DNA of 64,000 nucleotides from CALGKJ01 sp049322695 (lineage in GTDB: Bacteria; Bacillota; Clostridia; Lutisporales; Lutisporaceae): positions 186,001 through 250,000 of the forward strand of contig JBMORW010000027.1 of assembly GCA_049322695.1 (NCBI GenBank), given 5' to 3'. Numbering within the stretch: the first letter of the stretch is position 1; each line of letters begins with the position of its first letter. The position numbers and the translations under genes are program-made. The notes under the pieces were generated by a model. That model searched no databases. It was not told the origin of the DNA and worked only from the letters and a program-made list of their open reading frames with translations. This document shows, piece after piece, positions 8,178 through 16,875 of this stretch.

Positions 8178-10088
8178 TTAAAACAGCTTCCTTTCGTCTC
8201 CCACTCTTTTTGTAATCTTGTTCTGATCAAAATCATCCAGTAATGCCATAGCATATTTTCGGCTTGTATTCAAAGCATCCCTGAACTGAGCAAGTGTAAT
8301 GGATCCATTTGTATTCACCTGCTGTTTTACTATTTCTACAGCTTCGCTATAGGCTTCCTTTGAAAAATATATTTCTTCATCCACCTTAATAAGAGCTTCC
8401 ATATCTACCATAGCATTAAACACCATTTTAAGCTGAGCTTCATTATATTTTTGCTCTGAAACCAATTCTGAAAGCTTTGGAGGATTAAACTTATTTTTTG
8501 AGTACTTTTCCTGTATATAATCCTTAATTTGCAGCTGTAATTTATTGAACTCCGGCGCGAAGCCGGATAGAGCAACATATTGCTTATACAGCTTAATCAA
8601 TTGCTTTTCAGCGTAATACCCGAATATTGCATCTGACAGCTTCTGCTTTACTCCCTCCCACAGCCTGGATTTGATTTCTTCCTTTGATACACCAAGTTTA
8701 AGAGGGTTTTTCTTATGGTAAGCTTCCAGCAGATCAGACAGCTTCTTTCCAAGCTCATCAACAAACTCTTTATGCAGCAGATAGCTCTCATCATTGAGCT
8801 TCAAGCACAATACTCTGCCTTCAGCGGAAAGCTCCTCAACAAGCTTATCAAATAGCTCCTCCTTAAGATTGCCAGTCATCTTTATAACAGCTTTTCTTTC
8901 CTGGTACTTGCCACTGTTCCTAAATATGTATTGTTCTATGATTTCTGCAGGATTTCCTTGCTCCTTCAGTTTGAACTCCTCAATGACATCTTCTTTATAT
9001 CTTTTCCTTTTTGGAGGATTAGAGTCAAGTATCGTACCTCCGGCTATCGTAAGCATTGGGGAATAAGTTCTTATTACAAATCTGTCATCCTTTTGGCATG
9101 CTATTTCTTCCTCCAGTCTCAGCTGAACGAATGCTGCTTCTCCAGGGTTCAGCTCATCCCTGTCCAGTAATATGACTCTGCACATCACTTCTGCTGTCCC
9201 ATGGTACAGTCTGAGCCTGTCTCTGTTATCTATGCTTCTCTCTGCATCCTTCAGCATCTCCAGCCTTGCATCCACCATCATAGTGGGAACCATGCTTCCC
9301 GGACTTGCCACAACATTTCCTCTTTCAAGCTCTTCCACCTTGACATTGGCGAGATTTACAGCCACTCTCTGCCCTGCATAGGCAGTTCTGACACTATTCT
9401 CATGCACTTGAACACTTCTTACTCTTACCTCTCTATCCTGAGGATAAATCCTTACAGTGTCTCCTTCGTTTATTTTCCCTGACAGCAGGGTTCCTGTTAC
9501 AATTGTCCCAAAACCGGTAATGGTAAAAACACGGTCTATAGGCAGTCTGAAAATACCCTCAGACTTCTTCTCCTCTATAATATTGCTTATTCTGTCAATT
9601 TCTTCTACAAGCTCCTTCAGTCCCTCTCCTTTAACTGCTGATACGGGGATTACCGCAGCTTCCTCCAGAAAAGTATCCTTTATCTCTTCCTTAATCTGCT
9701 CAATTACAAGCTCAAGCCAGTCTTCCTCAACCGTATCCTTTTTAGTAACTGCAATTATACCATTCTTAATCCTCAAAAGCCTTAATATGTTAAGATGCTC
9801 TTTTGTCTGAGGCATAACACCTTCATCAGCAGCTATTACCAGAATTACCATATCCAGACCGCCTGCTCCTGCAAGCATGCTTTTTATAAAACGCTCATGT
9901 CCCGGAACATCAACAATTCCGGCTCTTTTACCACTTGGCAGGTCAAACCATGTAAAACCAAGCTCAATGGTTATTCCACGTTCCTTTTCCTCTTTAAGAC
10001 GGTCTGTATCCCTGCCTGTTAAAGCCTTAATCAATGTTGTCTTTCCATGGTCTATATGTCCGGCGGTACCTATTATGATGTTCTTCAC
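8178..10088 (-). CDS. selB: Selenocysteine-specific elongation factor SelB
   Basis: A 636-residue GTPase that delivers Sec-tRNA(Sec) to UGA codons carrying a SECIS hairpin. The N-terminal G domain has GTAGHIDHGKTT (P-loop), DVPGHE (G3) and a TKKD-type G4. EF-Tu-like beta-barrel domains follow to about residue 340. The C-terminal third has the winged-helix repeats that bind SECIS RNA. The family N-terminus fits a GTG start at 10088 (VKNIIIGTAG...), with a GGTGG-rich site upstream. An in-frame GTG four codons earlier is the longest alternative. It lies 18 nt downstream of selA. Confidence 0.95.
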   Translation of the reverse strand: MKNIIIGTAGHIDHGKTTLIKALTGRDTDRLKEEKERGITIELGFTWFDLPSGKRAGIVDVPGHERFIKSMLAGAGGLDMVILVIAADEGVMPQTKEHLNILRLLRIKNGIIAVTKKDTVEEDWLELVIEQIKEEIKDTFLEEAAVIPVSAVKGEGLKELVEEIDRISNIIEEKKSEGIFRLPIDRVFTITGFGTIVTGTLLSGKINEGDTVRIYPQDREVRVRSVQVHENSVRTAYAGQRVAVNLANVKVEELERGNVVASPGSMVPTMMVDARLEMLKDAERSIDNRDRLRLYHGTAEVMCRVILLDRDELNPGEAAFVQLRLEEEIACQKDDRFVIRTYSPMLTIAGGTILDSNPPKRKRYKEDVIEEFKLKEQGNPAEIIEQYIFRNSGKYQERKAVIKMTGNLKEELFDKLVEELSAEGRVLCLKLNDESYLLHKEFVDELGKKLSDLLEAYHKKNPLKLGVSKEEIKSRLWEGVKQKLSDAIFGYYAEKQLIKLYKQYVALSGFAPEFNKLQLQIKDYIQEKYSKNKFNPPKLSELVSEQKYNEAQLKMVFNAMVDMEALIKVDEEIYFSKEAYSEAVEIVKQQVNTNGSITLAQFRDALNTSRKYAMALLDDFDQNKITKRVGDERKLF

Positions 10089-10106
10089 CCAATGCACCAC
10101 CCTTCC

Positions 10107-11534
10107 TTATATTACTTCCGCACATTTGCTTACTGCATATTGCATAGCATTACAAATAACTGCATACTCATCTTCCATTATAGTCCTTATATCCATCAGA
10201 AGTCTGTCCCTGCTTATTCTTGCTATAACAGGCTGCTTGTATTGCCTCAGGCTTCTTTCAAGCATTTCTACTGATATTCTGCCGGGATTTACAGCTATAA
10301 CCTTTGTAGGAAGCTTATGAAGCGGCATTGAGCCTCCTCCTACCTCAGAAAACTCATCCTCTATGCTCATATCCAAACGGTCTCCAAGCCTATCCGCCAA
10401 GCGTGCATAAAGCTCCTCTGCCTTGGTCATCAACTCTTTATCATTATAAGTAAGCATCCTTAAAACCGGTATCTGATGTATTACTTTTTCTTCATCATAA
10501 TACAATCTTAAGGTGCCCTCAAGTGCAGCCAAGGTCAGCTTGTCTATTCTAAAGGCTCTTGTCAAAGGATTTTTTTTCATTCTGTCAATGTAAGCTTTCT
10601 TTCCTGCTATTATTCCTGCCTGGGGTCCTCCAAGCATTTTATCACCACTAAAGGTAACAACATCTATTCCTGCCTTTATTGAACTCTGCACAGTAGGCTC
10701 ATAAGGCAGTCCATATTTTGACAAATCCAGCAACACTCCGCTGCCCAAATCCTCTATAACAGGCAGCTCCATTGCTTTCCCAAGCTCTGCCAGTTCCTCT
10801 GCTTCCACTTCCTTAGTAAAGCCGCAGATTCTGAAATTGCTGGTATGAACCTTCAAAAATGCTGCAGTATTCTCATTAACAGCATTCTTATAGTCATTTA
10901 AGTGTGTCTTGTTGGTTGTGCCAACCTCTTTCAAAACCGCCCCGCTCTCTGACATGACATCGGGAATTCTGAAGGATCCTCCAATCTCTACCAGCTGTCC
11001 CCTTGAAACAATAACCTCTTTTCCCTTTGCCATAGTGCTCAGCACCAGCATTACGGCGGCGGCATTGTTATTGACTACCATTGCAGCTTCCGCTCCCGTA
11101 AGCTTGCAAATGTGTTCCTCCACGTGATCATATCTGGAGCCCCGTTGACCGGATTCTACATTAAACTCCAGGTTGGAATATCTCGAAGTAATTTTTGAAA
11201 GCATTTCCGTAACTGTATCGCTCATAACTGCTCTCCCAAGATTGGTATGAAGTACTACACCGGTTGCATTCACTACACTTATGAGCTTGTATTTTGTTTT
11301 TTCTTCTATCCTTGCAGCAATACCTCTTACAAAATCTTCAAAGGAAGCTTCTGCAGAATCCAAAGATTTCATTTCCATTGCCAATATATTATTCCTATAT
11401 GCACTTAAATATTCTCTGGCTGCTTCAACAATAACTCTACGAGGATATATTCCGGAAAGCGCCTCCAGTTCTCTGTGATTCAACAGTTCATCTACTGAAG
11501 GAATACTGCTTAGCAGCTTTTTCCTAATGTCCAT
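10107..11534 (-). CDS. selA: L-seryl-tRNA(Sec) selenium transferase SelA
   Basis: A 475-residue PLP enzyme that converts Ser-tRNA(Sec) to Sec-tRNA(Sec) using selenophosphate from SelD. The PLP-binding lysine is K299 in TFSGDKMLGGPQAG. The N-terminal domain, the NATGVVLHTNLGRA motif (about residues 89-102) and the full length match bacterial SelA. TTGGAGG precedes the ATG. It lies between selD and selB in one minus-strand operon with intergenic gaps of about 20 nt. Confidence 0.97.
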   Translation of the reverse strand: MDIRKKLLSSIPSVDELLNHRELEALSGIYPRRVIVEAAREYLSAYRNNILAMEMKSLDSAEASFEDFVRGIAARIEEKTKYKLISVVNATGVVLHTNLGRAVMSDTVTEMLSKITSRYSNLEFNVESGQRGSRYDHVEEHICKLTGAEAAMVVNNNAAAVMLVLSTMAKGKEVIVSRGQLVEIGGSFRIPDVMSESGAVLKEVGTTNKTHLNDYKNAVNENTAAFLKVHTSNFRICGFTKEVEAEELAELGKAMELPVIEDLGSGVLLDLSKYGLPYEPTVQSSIKAGIDVVTFSGDKMLGGPQAGIIAGKKAYIDRMKKNPLTRAFRIDKLTLAALEGTLRLYYDEEKVIHQIPVLRMLTYNDKELMTKAEELYARLADRLGDRLDMSIEDEFSEVGGGSMPLHKLPTKVIAVNPGRISVEMLERSLRQYKQPVIARISRDRLLMDIRTIMEDEYAVICNAMQYAVSKCAEVI

Positions 11535-11554
11535 ATTTTACCTCCAACTATGCA

Positions 11555-12598
11555 TCATAAAACCTCTATTGCATATTGCGATTTCTTTTTCACCTTGCCA
11601 ATCACGGCAAAATCACACTTCAGTCTTTCTTTTAAACGTTCTATCAATTCTTCAAGTTTTTCACTGGGCACAGATATCAGCAGCCCTCCTGAGGTTTGAG
11701 GATCGAACATGATATCTACATAATGCTGCTCAACACTGCTGCTGAAGCTTATCTTACCTTCCAAATATTTTGCATTATTATATGCCCCGCCGGGTATTAT
11801 ACCCATCTTTGCATATTCAATGCTCTCTGCTATAACCGGAATACAGTCAGACCACAGTTCCAGCGTTGCTCCGCTGCCCTCAGCCATTTCATATGCATGA
11901 CCCAAAAGCCCGAAGCCGGTAATATCCGTGCAGCACTTAACACCTGTCTCCATCATTGCTTCACAAGCATCTTTGTTAAGATAAGACATGCTAAAAACAA
12001 CTTTCTGGTACAACTCATCATTAAGCAAATCTGCCTTTATTGCAGTATTTAGTATTCCAACGCCAAGTGGCTTGGTAAGTACCAGCATGTCACCCTCCCT
12101 GGCACCTGAATTAGCTGTAACTTTGGAAGGGTGTACCATCCCCATAACAGATAATCCAAACTTGGGAACATCGTCCTCTACTGTATGACCTCCTATTACA
12201 ATAGCACCGGCTTCAGCAACCTTATCTGCTCCACCCCTTATGATTTCTGCAAGAATGTCAGGTGAAAGGCAGCTCGGGAAACATGCTATGTTCATTGCAG
12301 TTACAGGTTTTCCTCCCATAGCATACACATCACTCAGTGAATTGGCAGCTGCTATCTGACCAAATGTATAAGGGTCATCCACTACCGGTGTAAAAAAGTC
12401 CATGGTTAAAATAATCGCTTTATCATCATCTATCTTATAGACAGCGGCATCATCTGAGGTTTCCGTTCCAATTAACAGATTCGGGTCATAGGACTTTGGT
12501 ATGTGACGCAGAACCTGCGCCAGAGCTTCCGGCCCCATTTTGGCCGCTCAACCTGAGCTTTTTGTCATCTGTGTCAGTCTGACAGTCTTGTTGATCAT
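11555..12598 (-). CDS. selD: Selenide, water dikinase SelD; itself a selenoprotein (Sec17 at UGA 12548-12550)
   Basis: A 347-residue SelD that makes selenophosphate from selenide and ATP. The uninterrupted frame starts only at MGPEALAQVL. Upstream in the same frame the sequence reads TQMTKSSG-UGA-AAK-MGPEAL, and an ATG at 12598 is preceded by AAAGGAGG at 7-nt spacing. The UGA falls at residue 17 and Lys at residue 20, exactly the catalytic Cys17/Lys20 positions known in E. coli SelD. A SECIS-like hairpin follows 26 nt later. The gene should therefore be annotated from 12598 with UGA translated as Sec. It is the first gene of selDAB. Note that its own stop codon is also UGA, which should lack a SECIS. 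Confidence 0.95.
12505..12521 (-). promoter_or_regulatory. SECIS-like hairpin in selD mRNA
   Basis: On the minus strand the sequence GGCGCAGGTTCTGCGTC forms a stem (GCGCAG with CTGCGT) with a G-leading apical loop. It starts 26 nt after the Sec UGA. It closely resembles the apical part of the E. coli fdhF SECIS (GCAGGTCTGC), and the distance suits bacterial SECIS elements. Recognition by SelB is inferred. Confidence 0.7.
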
Positions 12599-12714
12599 TA
12601 TGCCGCCTCCTTTCTTTTTTCCTGCTTCAATTATAGCACAACTTAAAAAAAGACACATTACGAATAAAGAACTTTAACAATAGGTTTCACTATTGATAAA
12701 GCTCCTTCATCTTA

Positions 12715-13356
12715 TTATTCTACAGCTATATATTCCTTTAAGGAAGCATATTTTTTCTCACCTATTCCCGTAACCTTCATAATTTCTTCTATTGTCTTGA
12801 AGGCTCCATTCTTATTACGGTATGCTATAATTTTGTCTGCAGTCGATGGCCCGACGCCCGGCAAGCTTTCCAGCTCACTTTTGGATGCCGTGTTTATATT
12901 TATTTTTCCATACTTCAACGCCGTATTTTTGCTTACATACCCCGGTATGACATTTTTCATATCATTTATTATTTCACCTTTTTTGGGTATATATATCATT
13001 TCCTCATCTGAAAGCTTGTGCGCCAGATTCACAGCTGTTAAATCAGCCTCCTCACTTGCGCCTCCAATAAGCTCAAGAGCATCTCCAAGTCTTGTGTCGG
13101 GCTTAATCTCTATATTTCCAGGGCGCTTTACACAGCCGCAAATATAAACCGTTATATATTCATCAACTGTCTGCGGCTGCTGCTCCGACTCAGTTGTCTT
13201 AGCTTCTGCCGGCTCAGCAATACTATCTTCTATATTTTGCTCAAGCAGTATTTCTGTTCCTGCGCCTGAATTTATATATATAGTACCGCTGATTATTAGT
13301 ATCATGATTATAATAATTATTATTAATATTTTTTCATAATTTCTTCCAGGTAACAT
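12715..13356 (-). CDS. comEA: ComEA-family DNA-binding protein
   Basis: A 213-residue membrane-anchored protein. One N-terminal hydrophobic segment (about residues 9-27) is followed by a linker, an SLBB domain (VYICGCVKRPGNIEI..., about 70-130) and two helix-hairpin-helix motifs at the C-terminus (ESLPGVGPSTADKI and KVTGIGEKKY). This is the layout of ComEA, the surface receptor for double-stranded DNA in competence. Whether this organism is transformable is not shown. No comEC or comEB is adjacent. GAGGAGG precedes the ATG. Confidence 0.85.
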   Translation of the reverse strand: MLPGRNYEKILIIIIIIMILIISGTIYINSGAGTEILLEQNIEDSIAEPAEAKTTESEQQPQTVDEYITVYICGCVKRPGNIEIKPDTRLGDALELIGGASEEADLTAVNLAHKLSDEEMIYIPKKGEIINDMKNVIPGYVSKNTALKYGKININTASKSELESLPGVGPSTADKIIAYRNKNGAFKTIEEIMKVTGIGEKKYASLKEYIAVE

Positions 13357-13568
13357 ATTCTTCCTCCTCTGTATTACAATTATGTATATTATATCAGATT
13401 AACCATATTTTGTAATGACTAATTACGCATTTTTTTTACGTTTTTTTCTGTTTTTTAATGTATTTCTGCATTATTTTTGATATACTATAAATGCGCTTTT
13501 CGAAATATATATAGAAGCAAGGTCTCGGCTCCATTTTTATAATGGTTTCATTTTTTTGGGAGGTAATA

Positions 13569-14813
13569 ATGAAGAGAAAATTGCTGATTTTTTTGATTAT
13601 AATATCTATGATAAATATAGTAAGTGTGCAGGCAGAGCCGGATGTGGCAAGCCCCTCAGCCATATTGATAGATTACAAAACAGGCAAGGTGCTATATGAA
13701 AGAAATGCTGATACGACTATGTATCCTGCAAGCACTACAAAAGTCATGACAGGGATTCTTGCCCTTGAACATGGGAAGCTTGATGATATCGTTACAGTTG
13801 GAATAAACCCATCTACCAAGATTGAGAGAGGCAGCAGCCAGATATATCTTATACCTGATGAACGGCTTACCTTTGAGCAGCTTGTATATGCATTGATGCT
13901 TGAATCCGCCAATGATGCGGCAATAGCAATTGCTGAACATATATCCGGCTCGGTAGAAGAGTTTTGTGAGTTGATGAACCGCAAAGCAAAGGAACTGGGT
14001 GCGGTTGATACAAACTTTTTAAACCCCAACGGACTGCATAATGATAACCACTATTCAACAGCCAGAGATTTGGCTCTCATAGCCAGATATGCAATGAATA
14101 ATGATACCTTCAGAAAAGTTGTATCAACGTATCAATACTCAATACCTGCCACTAACAAACAAGAAGAAAGACCTTATATCAGAAACAGTAACAAGCTCAT
14201 ATGGAACTATGCCAAGAACAGCTGTTATTATGAATATGCTACCGGCATAAAAACAGGCTACACAGTAAAATCAAAGCATTGTCTGGTTGCCAGCGCAAAG
14301 AAGGATGGAATGGAACTCATTGCAGTTGTTTTAGGAACCGAGAAAGATTATCTATATAAAGATGTGGTAAACATGTTCGAATACGGGTTTTCAAATTTTA
14401 CCAGTATGGGAATCGTTGAGAAGCATCAAGTGATTACAACAATAACAGTAGACGGTACAGATAAAAAAATTAATCTTCTTGCTAACGATGACTTTTCCAT
14501 GGTCTTATCAAATGACGAAAAAGATAAAATAACCAGCAGAATAACTGTAGAAGAAAAAATAGTATCGCCTGTGATTCATGGTCAGGTTCTTGGCAAAATT
14601 GAGTTCTTTATAAAGGATAAAGTAATTAAAAGTATTAATCTTGTTTCACAGGAGTCATACCAAAAGCCTACTGTAACAAAGACAATAAAGGAAACCTTCT
14701 CATGGAAATGGATTATTGGAGCGGCAGCGGCCTTTTTGCTCTTTAGAGCACTTGTTACAATTATGAAGCTAAGGAAGAAAAGATTAAAAAAATCTGTCTA
14801 TATAAAAAGATAA
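13569..14813 (+). CDS. D-alanyl-D-alanine carboxypeptidase (DacF/PBP5 type)
   Basis: A 414-residue S11 serine peptidase that trims the stem pentapeptide of peptidoglycan. A signal peptide covers about residues 1-23 (LLIFLIIISMINIVSVQA). Catalytic motifs are S-T-T-K in PASTTKVMTG, SAN in LESANDAA and KTG in GIKTGYTVKSKH. A C-terminal hydrophobic helix near residues 378-395 is followed by a basic tail (KLRKKRLKK). GGGAGG precedes the ATG at 13569; a longer in-frame start lacks a site. In Clostridia such proteins often act in sporulation, which is only an inference here. Confidence 0.9.
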   Translation: MKRKLLIFLIIISMINIVSVQAEPDVASPSAILIDYKTGKVLYERNADTTMYPASTTKVMTGILALEHGKLDDIVTVGINPSTKIERGSSQIYLIPDERLTFEQLVYALMLESANDAAIAIAEHISGSVEEFCELMNRKAKELGAVDTNFLNPNGLHNDNHYSTARDLALIARYAMNNDTFRKVVSTYQYSIPATNKQEERPYIRNSNKLIWNYAKNSCYYEYATGIKTGYTVKSKHCLVASAKKDGMELIAVVLGTEKDYLYKDVVNMFEYGFSNFTSMGIVEKHQVITTITVDGTDKKINLLANDDFSMVLSNDEKDKITSRITVEEKIVSPVIHGQVLGKIEFFIKDKVIKSINLVSQESYQKPTVTKTIKETFSWKWIIGAAAAFLLFRALVTIMKLRKKRLKKSVYIKR

Positions 14814-14837
14814 CCGGTAACAGCCGGTTATCTTTTT
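14804..14837 (+). terminator. Terminator overlapping the carboxypeptidase stop
   Basis: The stem AAAAAGATAACCGG/CCGGTTATCTTTTT (14804-14817 and 14824-14837) has a 6-nt loop and includes the stop codon. The A and T runs make it usable from both convergent genes. Confidence 0.85.
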
Positions 14838-14854
14838 ATATTTATTCTTAGTAA

Positions 14855-15235
14855 TTATACATATGCAACTAATTCTATTTCTACTAAAGCGTCCTTTGGA
14901 AGCCTTGCAACTTCAACACAGGACCTTGACGGGTGATTCTCAGTAAAGTATCTGGAGTAGATTTCATTAATTCTTGGAAAGTCATTCATGTCCTTTATAT
15001 AGACAGTTGCTTTTAACACTTTCTCAAGGCTGCTGCCTGCCGATTCCAATAATATCTTAAGGTTTTCAAGAACCTGCATGGTTTGTGCCTGCACATCACC
15101 TTCCACAATCTGCATAGTAGCAGGTACAAGTGGAAGCATTCCGGATGTAAAAATCATACTGCCAAATCTTACTGCCTGTGAATAAGGTCCTATTGCTGCC
15201 GGTGCACTGTTTGTGTTGATAATTTCCTTTGTCAT
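14855..15235 (-). CDS. ridA: RidA family enamine/imine deaminase
   Basis: A 126-residue member of the YjgF/YER057c/UK114 family. RidA hydrolyses reactive 2-aminoacrylate and related imines released by PLP enzymes. Signatures present are APAAIGPYSQAV at the N-terminus, FTSGMLP, and RSCVEVARLPKDALVEIE near the C-terminus. The Arg needed for deaminase activity is in SRSCVEV (about residue 105). AGGAGGAAAGGTATG precedes the start. It lies close to a YheO-type regulator, a combination often seen in amino-acid catabolism loci. Confidence 0.93.
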   Translation of the reverse strand: MTKEIINTNSAPAAIGPYSQAVRFGSMIFTSGMLPLVPATMQIVEGDVQAQTMQVLENLKILLESAGSSLEKVLKATVYIKDMNDFPRINEIYSRYFTENHPSRSCVEVARLPKDALVEIELVAYV

Positions 15236-15258
15236 ACCTTTCCTCCTATGTTTTTATT

Positions 15259-15489
15259 CTACACGACTCTTACCTTGGGTACTCTTTTATCAAACTCCTG
15301 CAGCAGCCAGCTTTCTTTTTCGCTGCCGTTGAATATATAACAATAAATATGAGTCTTATTGTTTTTTTCTTCCATCCTGACACCATCATACATCTTTTGC
15401 GTATCATACCACCATTCGAATTTGACGCTGCTGTTGCTGTCAGTTATTTTTACAAGTGCTTGGCCGTTTCTTTCTCTCAGTACTATCAT
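15259..15489 (-). CDS. Small uncharacterised protein
   Basis: A 76-residue protein with a clear ribosome binding site (TAGGAGGA, 7 nt before the ATG). It is hydrophilic and aromatic-rich (KFEWWYDTQ, THIYCYIFNG, ESWLLQEF) with no membrane segment. I recognise no family. It lies between ridA and a YheO-like regulator on the same strand, so it may share their transcript. Confidence 0.6.
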   Translation of the reverse strand: MIVLRERNGQALVKITDSNSSVKFEWWYDTQKMYDGVRMEEKNNKTHIYCYIFNGSEKESWLLQEFDKRVPKVRVV

Positions 15490-15603
15490 GTTTGTGTCCT
15501 CCTATAAGTAAATTCTGATATATACGTCAGTTTGAATCTTAATGACTCAAAGCCATATTTATCATATGCTTTACTTTATAGAAAAATGACACATTAATAT
15601 AAA

Positions 15604-16257
15604 TTAACCATTTACTCTGATTTCATCCAGATAGTTATATATTGTGTATCTGGATACACAAAGCACCTTCGCCACATAATCTATTGCTCCCTTTATGAGG
15701 AATACTCCCTTATCATCCAGCATTTCTACAATATTAACCTTTTCTTCCTTGGACATAAATGCAACAGGCTTGCCTATACCCTCCAGTGTTTTATTTACTA
15801 TACTGCTCAGCACCTCATTGACCGTGCTTCCATAGCTTTCGCGGTCATCCTGCGGATAGTCCTGATTTTCATCAACGTTTACAAAGTCATACATCAGATT
15901 CTTCACAACTATTAATTCGGAAATATCGAAGTTAATGCATAAAAAGCCAATAAGCTTTCCAGTTTCATCTTTGATGAATATCGAAGATGATTTTAGAATC
16001 CTTCCATCAGGTGTCTTTTTCATGTAGTTGATTTTGTGCTTTGAAAAATCACCCTTTCTCAATGCTGCAAGACCGTATTCACTCATTGGTCCTCCTACAA
16101 CACGCCCGGTTACATGTCCATTGGCTATTGCCAGAATCGAGCTCTGAGGATTCGTGACATCATGCAAAACAACCTCACAGTTTCTTCCGAAAGTACTAGC
16201 GATTCCCTCAACAAGAGGTATCATATTTTTAAGGATTGGATGAACATTGTCATTCAT
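15604..16257 (-). CDS. YheO/DauR-like transcriptional regulator (PAS-like + HTH)
   Basis: A 217-residue regulator. The N-terminal YheO-type PAS-like domain spans about residues 6-115 (VEGIASTFGRNCEVVLHD, SIFIKDETGKLIGFLCINFDI). A C-terminal helix-turn-helix spans about 160-215 (DYVAKVLCVSRYTIYNYLDEI). Members of this family, such as DauR, control D-amino-acid or imine metabolism, consistent with the nearby ridA. AAAGGAG lies 8 nt before the ATG at 16257. A longer GTG start nine bases upstream overlaps the site and is unlikely. Confidence 0.85.
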   Translation of the reverse strand: MNDNVHPILKNMIPLVEGIASTFGRNCEVVLHDVTNPQSSILAIANGHVTGRVVGGPMSEYGLAALRKGDFSKHKINYMKKTPDGRILKSSSIFIKDETGKLIGFLCINFDISELIVVKNLMYDFVNVDENQDYPQDDRESYGSTVNEVLSSIVNKTLEGIGKPVAFMSKEEKVNIVEMLDDKGVFLIKGAIDYVAKVLCVSRYTIYNYLDEIRVNG

Positions 16258-16443
16258 AATAAACACTCCTTTGACCTATACTGCAAAGTATTTTTTCCTG
16301 CAAATATAATATAAACATCTAGACCATTTGGTATTAGAGAAATGTACTGCATATACCTATAGCAGCAAAAACTCTAAAGTATATAGTTATAGTATCATCA
16401 TTTACACAATATCTGCAACATTAAAATTTTTTAACTTATATGT

Positions 16444-16469
16444 AAAAAAGCGGCTTAAATGCCGCTTTT
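16444..16469 (-). terminator. Terminator of the nadD-rsfS operon
   Basis: The stem AAAAGCGGC/GCCGCTTTT with a 6-nt loop lies 8 nt after the rsfS stop and is followed on the minus strand by a T run. Confidence 0.85.
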
Positions 16470-16477
16470 GCTTTATT

Positions 16478-16828
16478 CTAATCTTCAACTATGGTGGTTT
16501 TTGCATCAACCCACATTCTTTCAAGATTGTAGAATCTTCTTTCTTCATCATGGAAAAGGTGAATAATGATATTGTTATAATCCATCAGTATCCAACGTCC
16601 TCCTCTGAAGCCTTCCTTATGGTGAAGCCTGTAGCCTGCTAGCTCCATCTTCTCATCCAAAGCATCAGCCATAGCCTGTATTTGAGTAGTCGAAGTACCT
16701 GTTACAACTATGAAATAATCAGATAATGTAGAAATCTCATGTATGTCCATAAGCCTGATATCCTTGGCCTTTTTCTCCTTAAGAATTTCCAGCGCCTTAT
16801 TAGCCATTTCCGTCGAAATTGATAACAA
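16478..16828 (-). CDS. rsfS: Ribosomal silencing factor RsfS
   Basis: A 116-residue DUF143-family protein. RsfS binds ribosomal protein L14 and blocks subunit joining when nutrients are scarce. Signatures include LSDYFIVVTGTSTTQIQAMAD and GRWILMDYNNIIIHLFHDEERRFYNLERMW. The start is TTG at 16828, with GGAGGG 7 nt upstream; the first ATG is seven codons later and lacks a site. It is the last gene of nadD-yqeK-LCP-rsfS. Confidence 0.93.
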   Translation of the reverse strand: MLSISTEMANKALEILKEKKAKDIRLMDIHEISTLSDYFIVVTGTSTTQIQAMADALDEKMELAGYRLHHKEGFRGGRWILMDYNNIIIHLFHDEERRFYNLERMWVDAKTTIVED

Positions 16829-16875
16829 TAATATCCCTCCAAACTTATATGAAAAGCCAAACTTTAGCTTTTACT

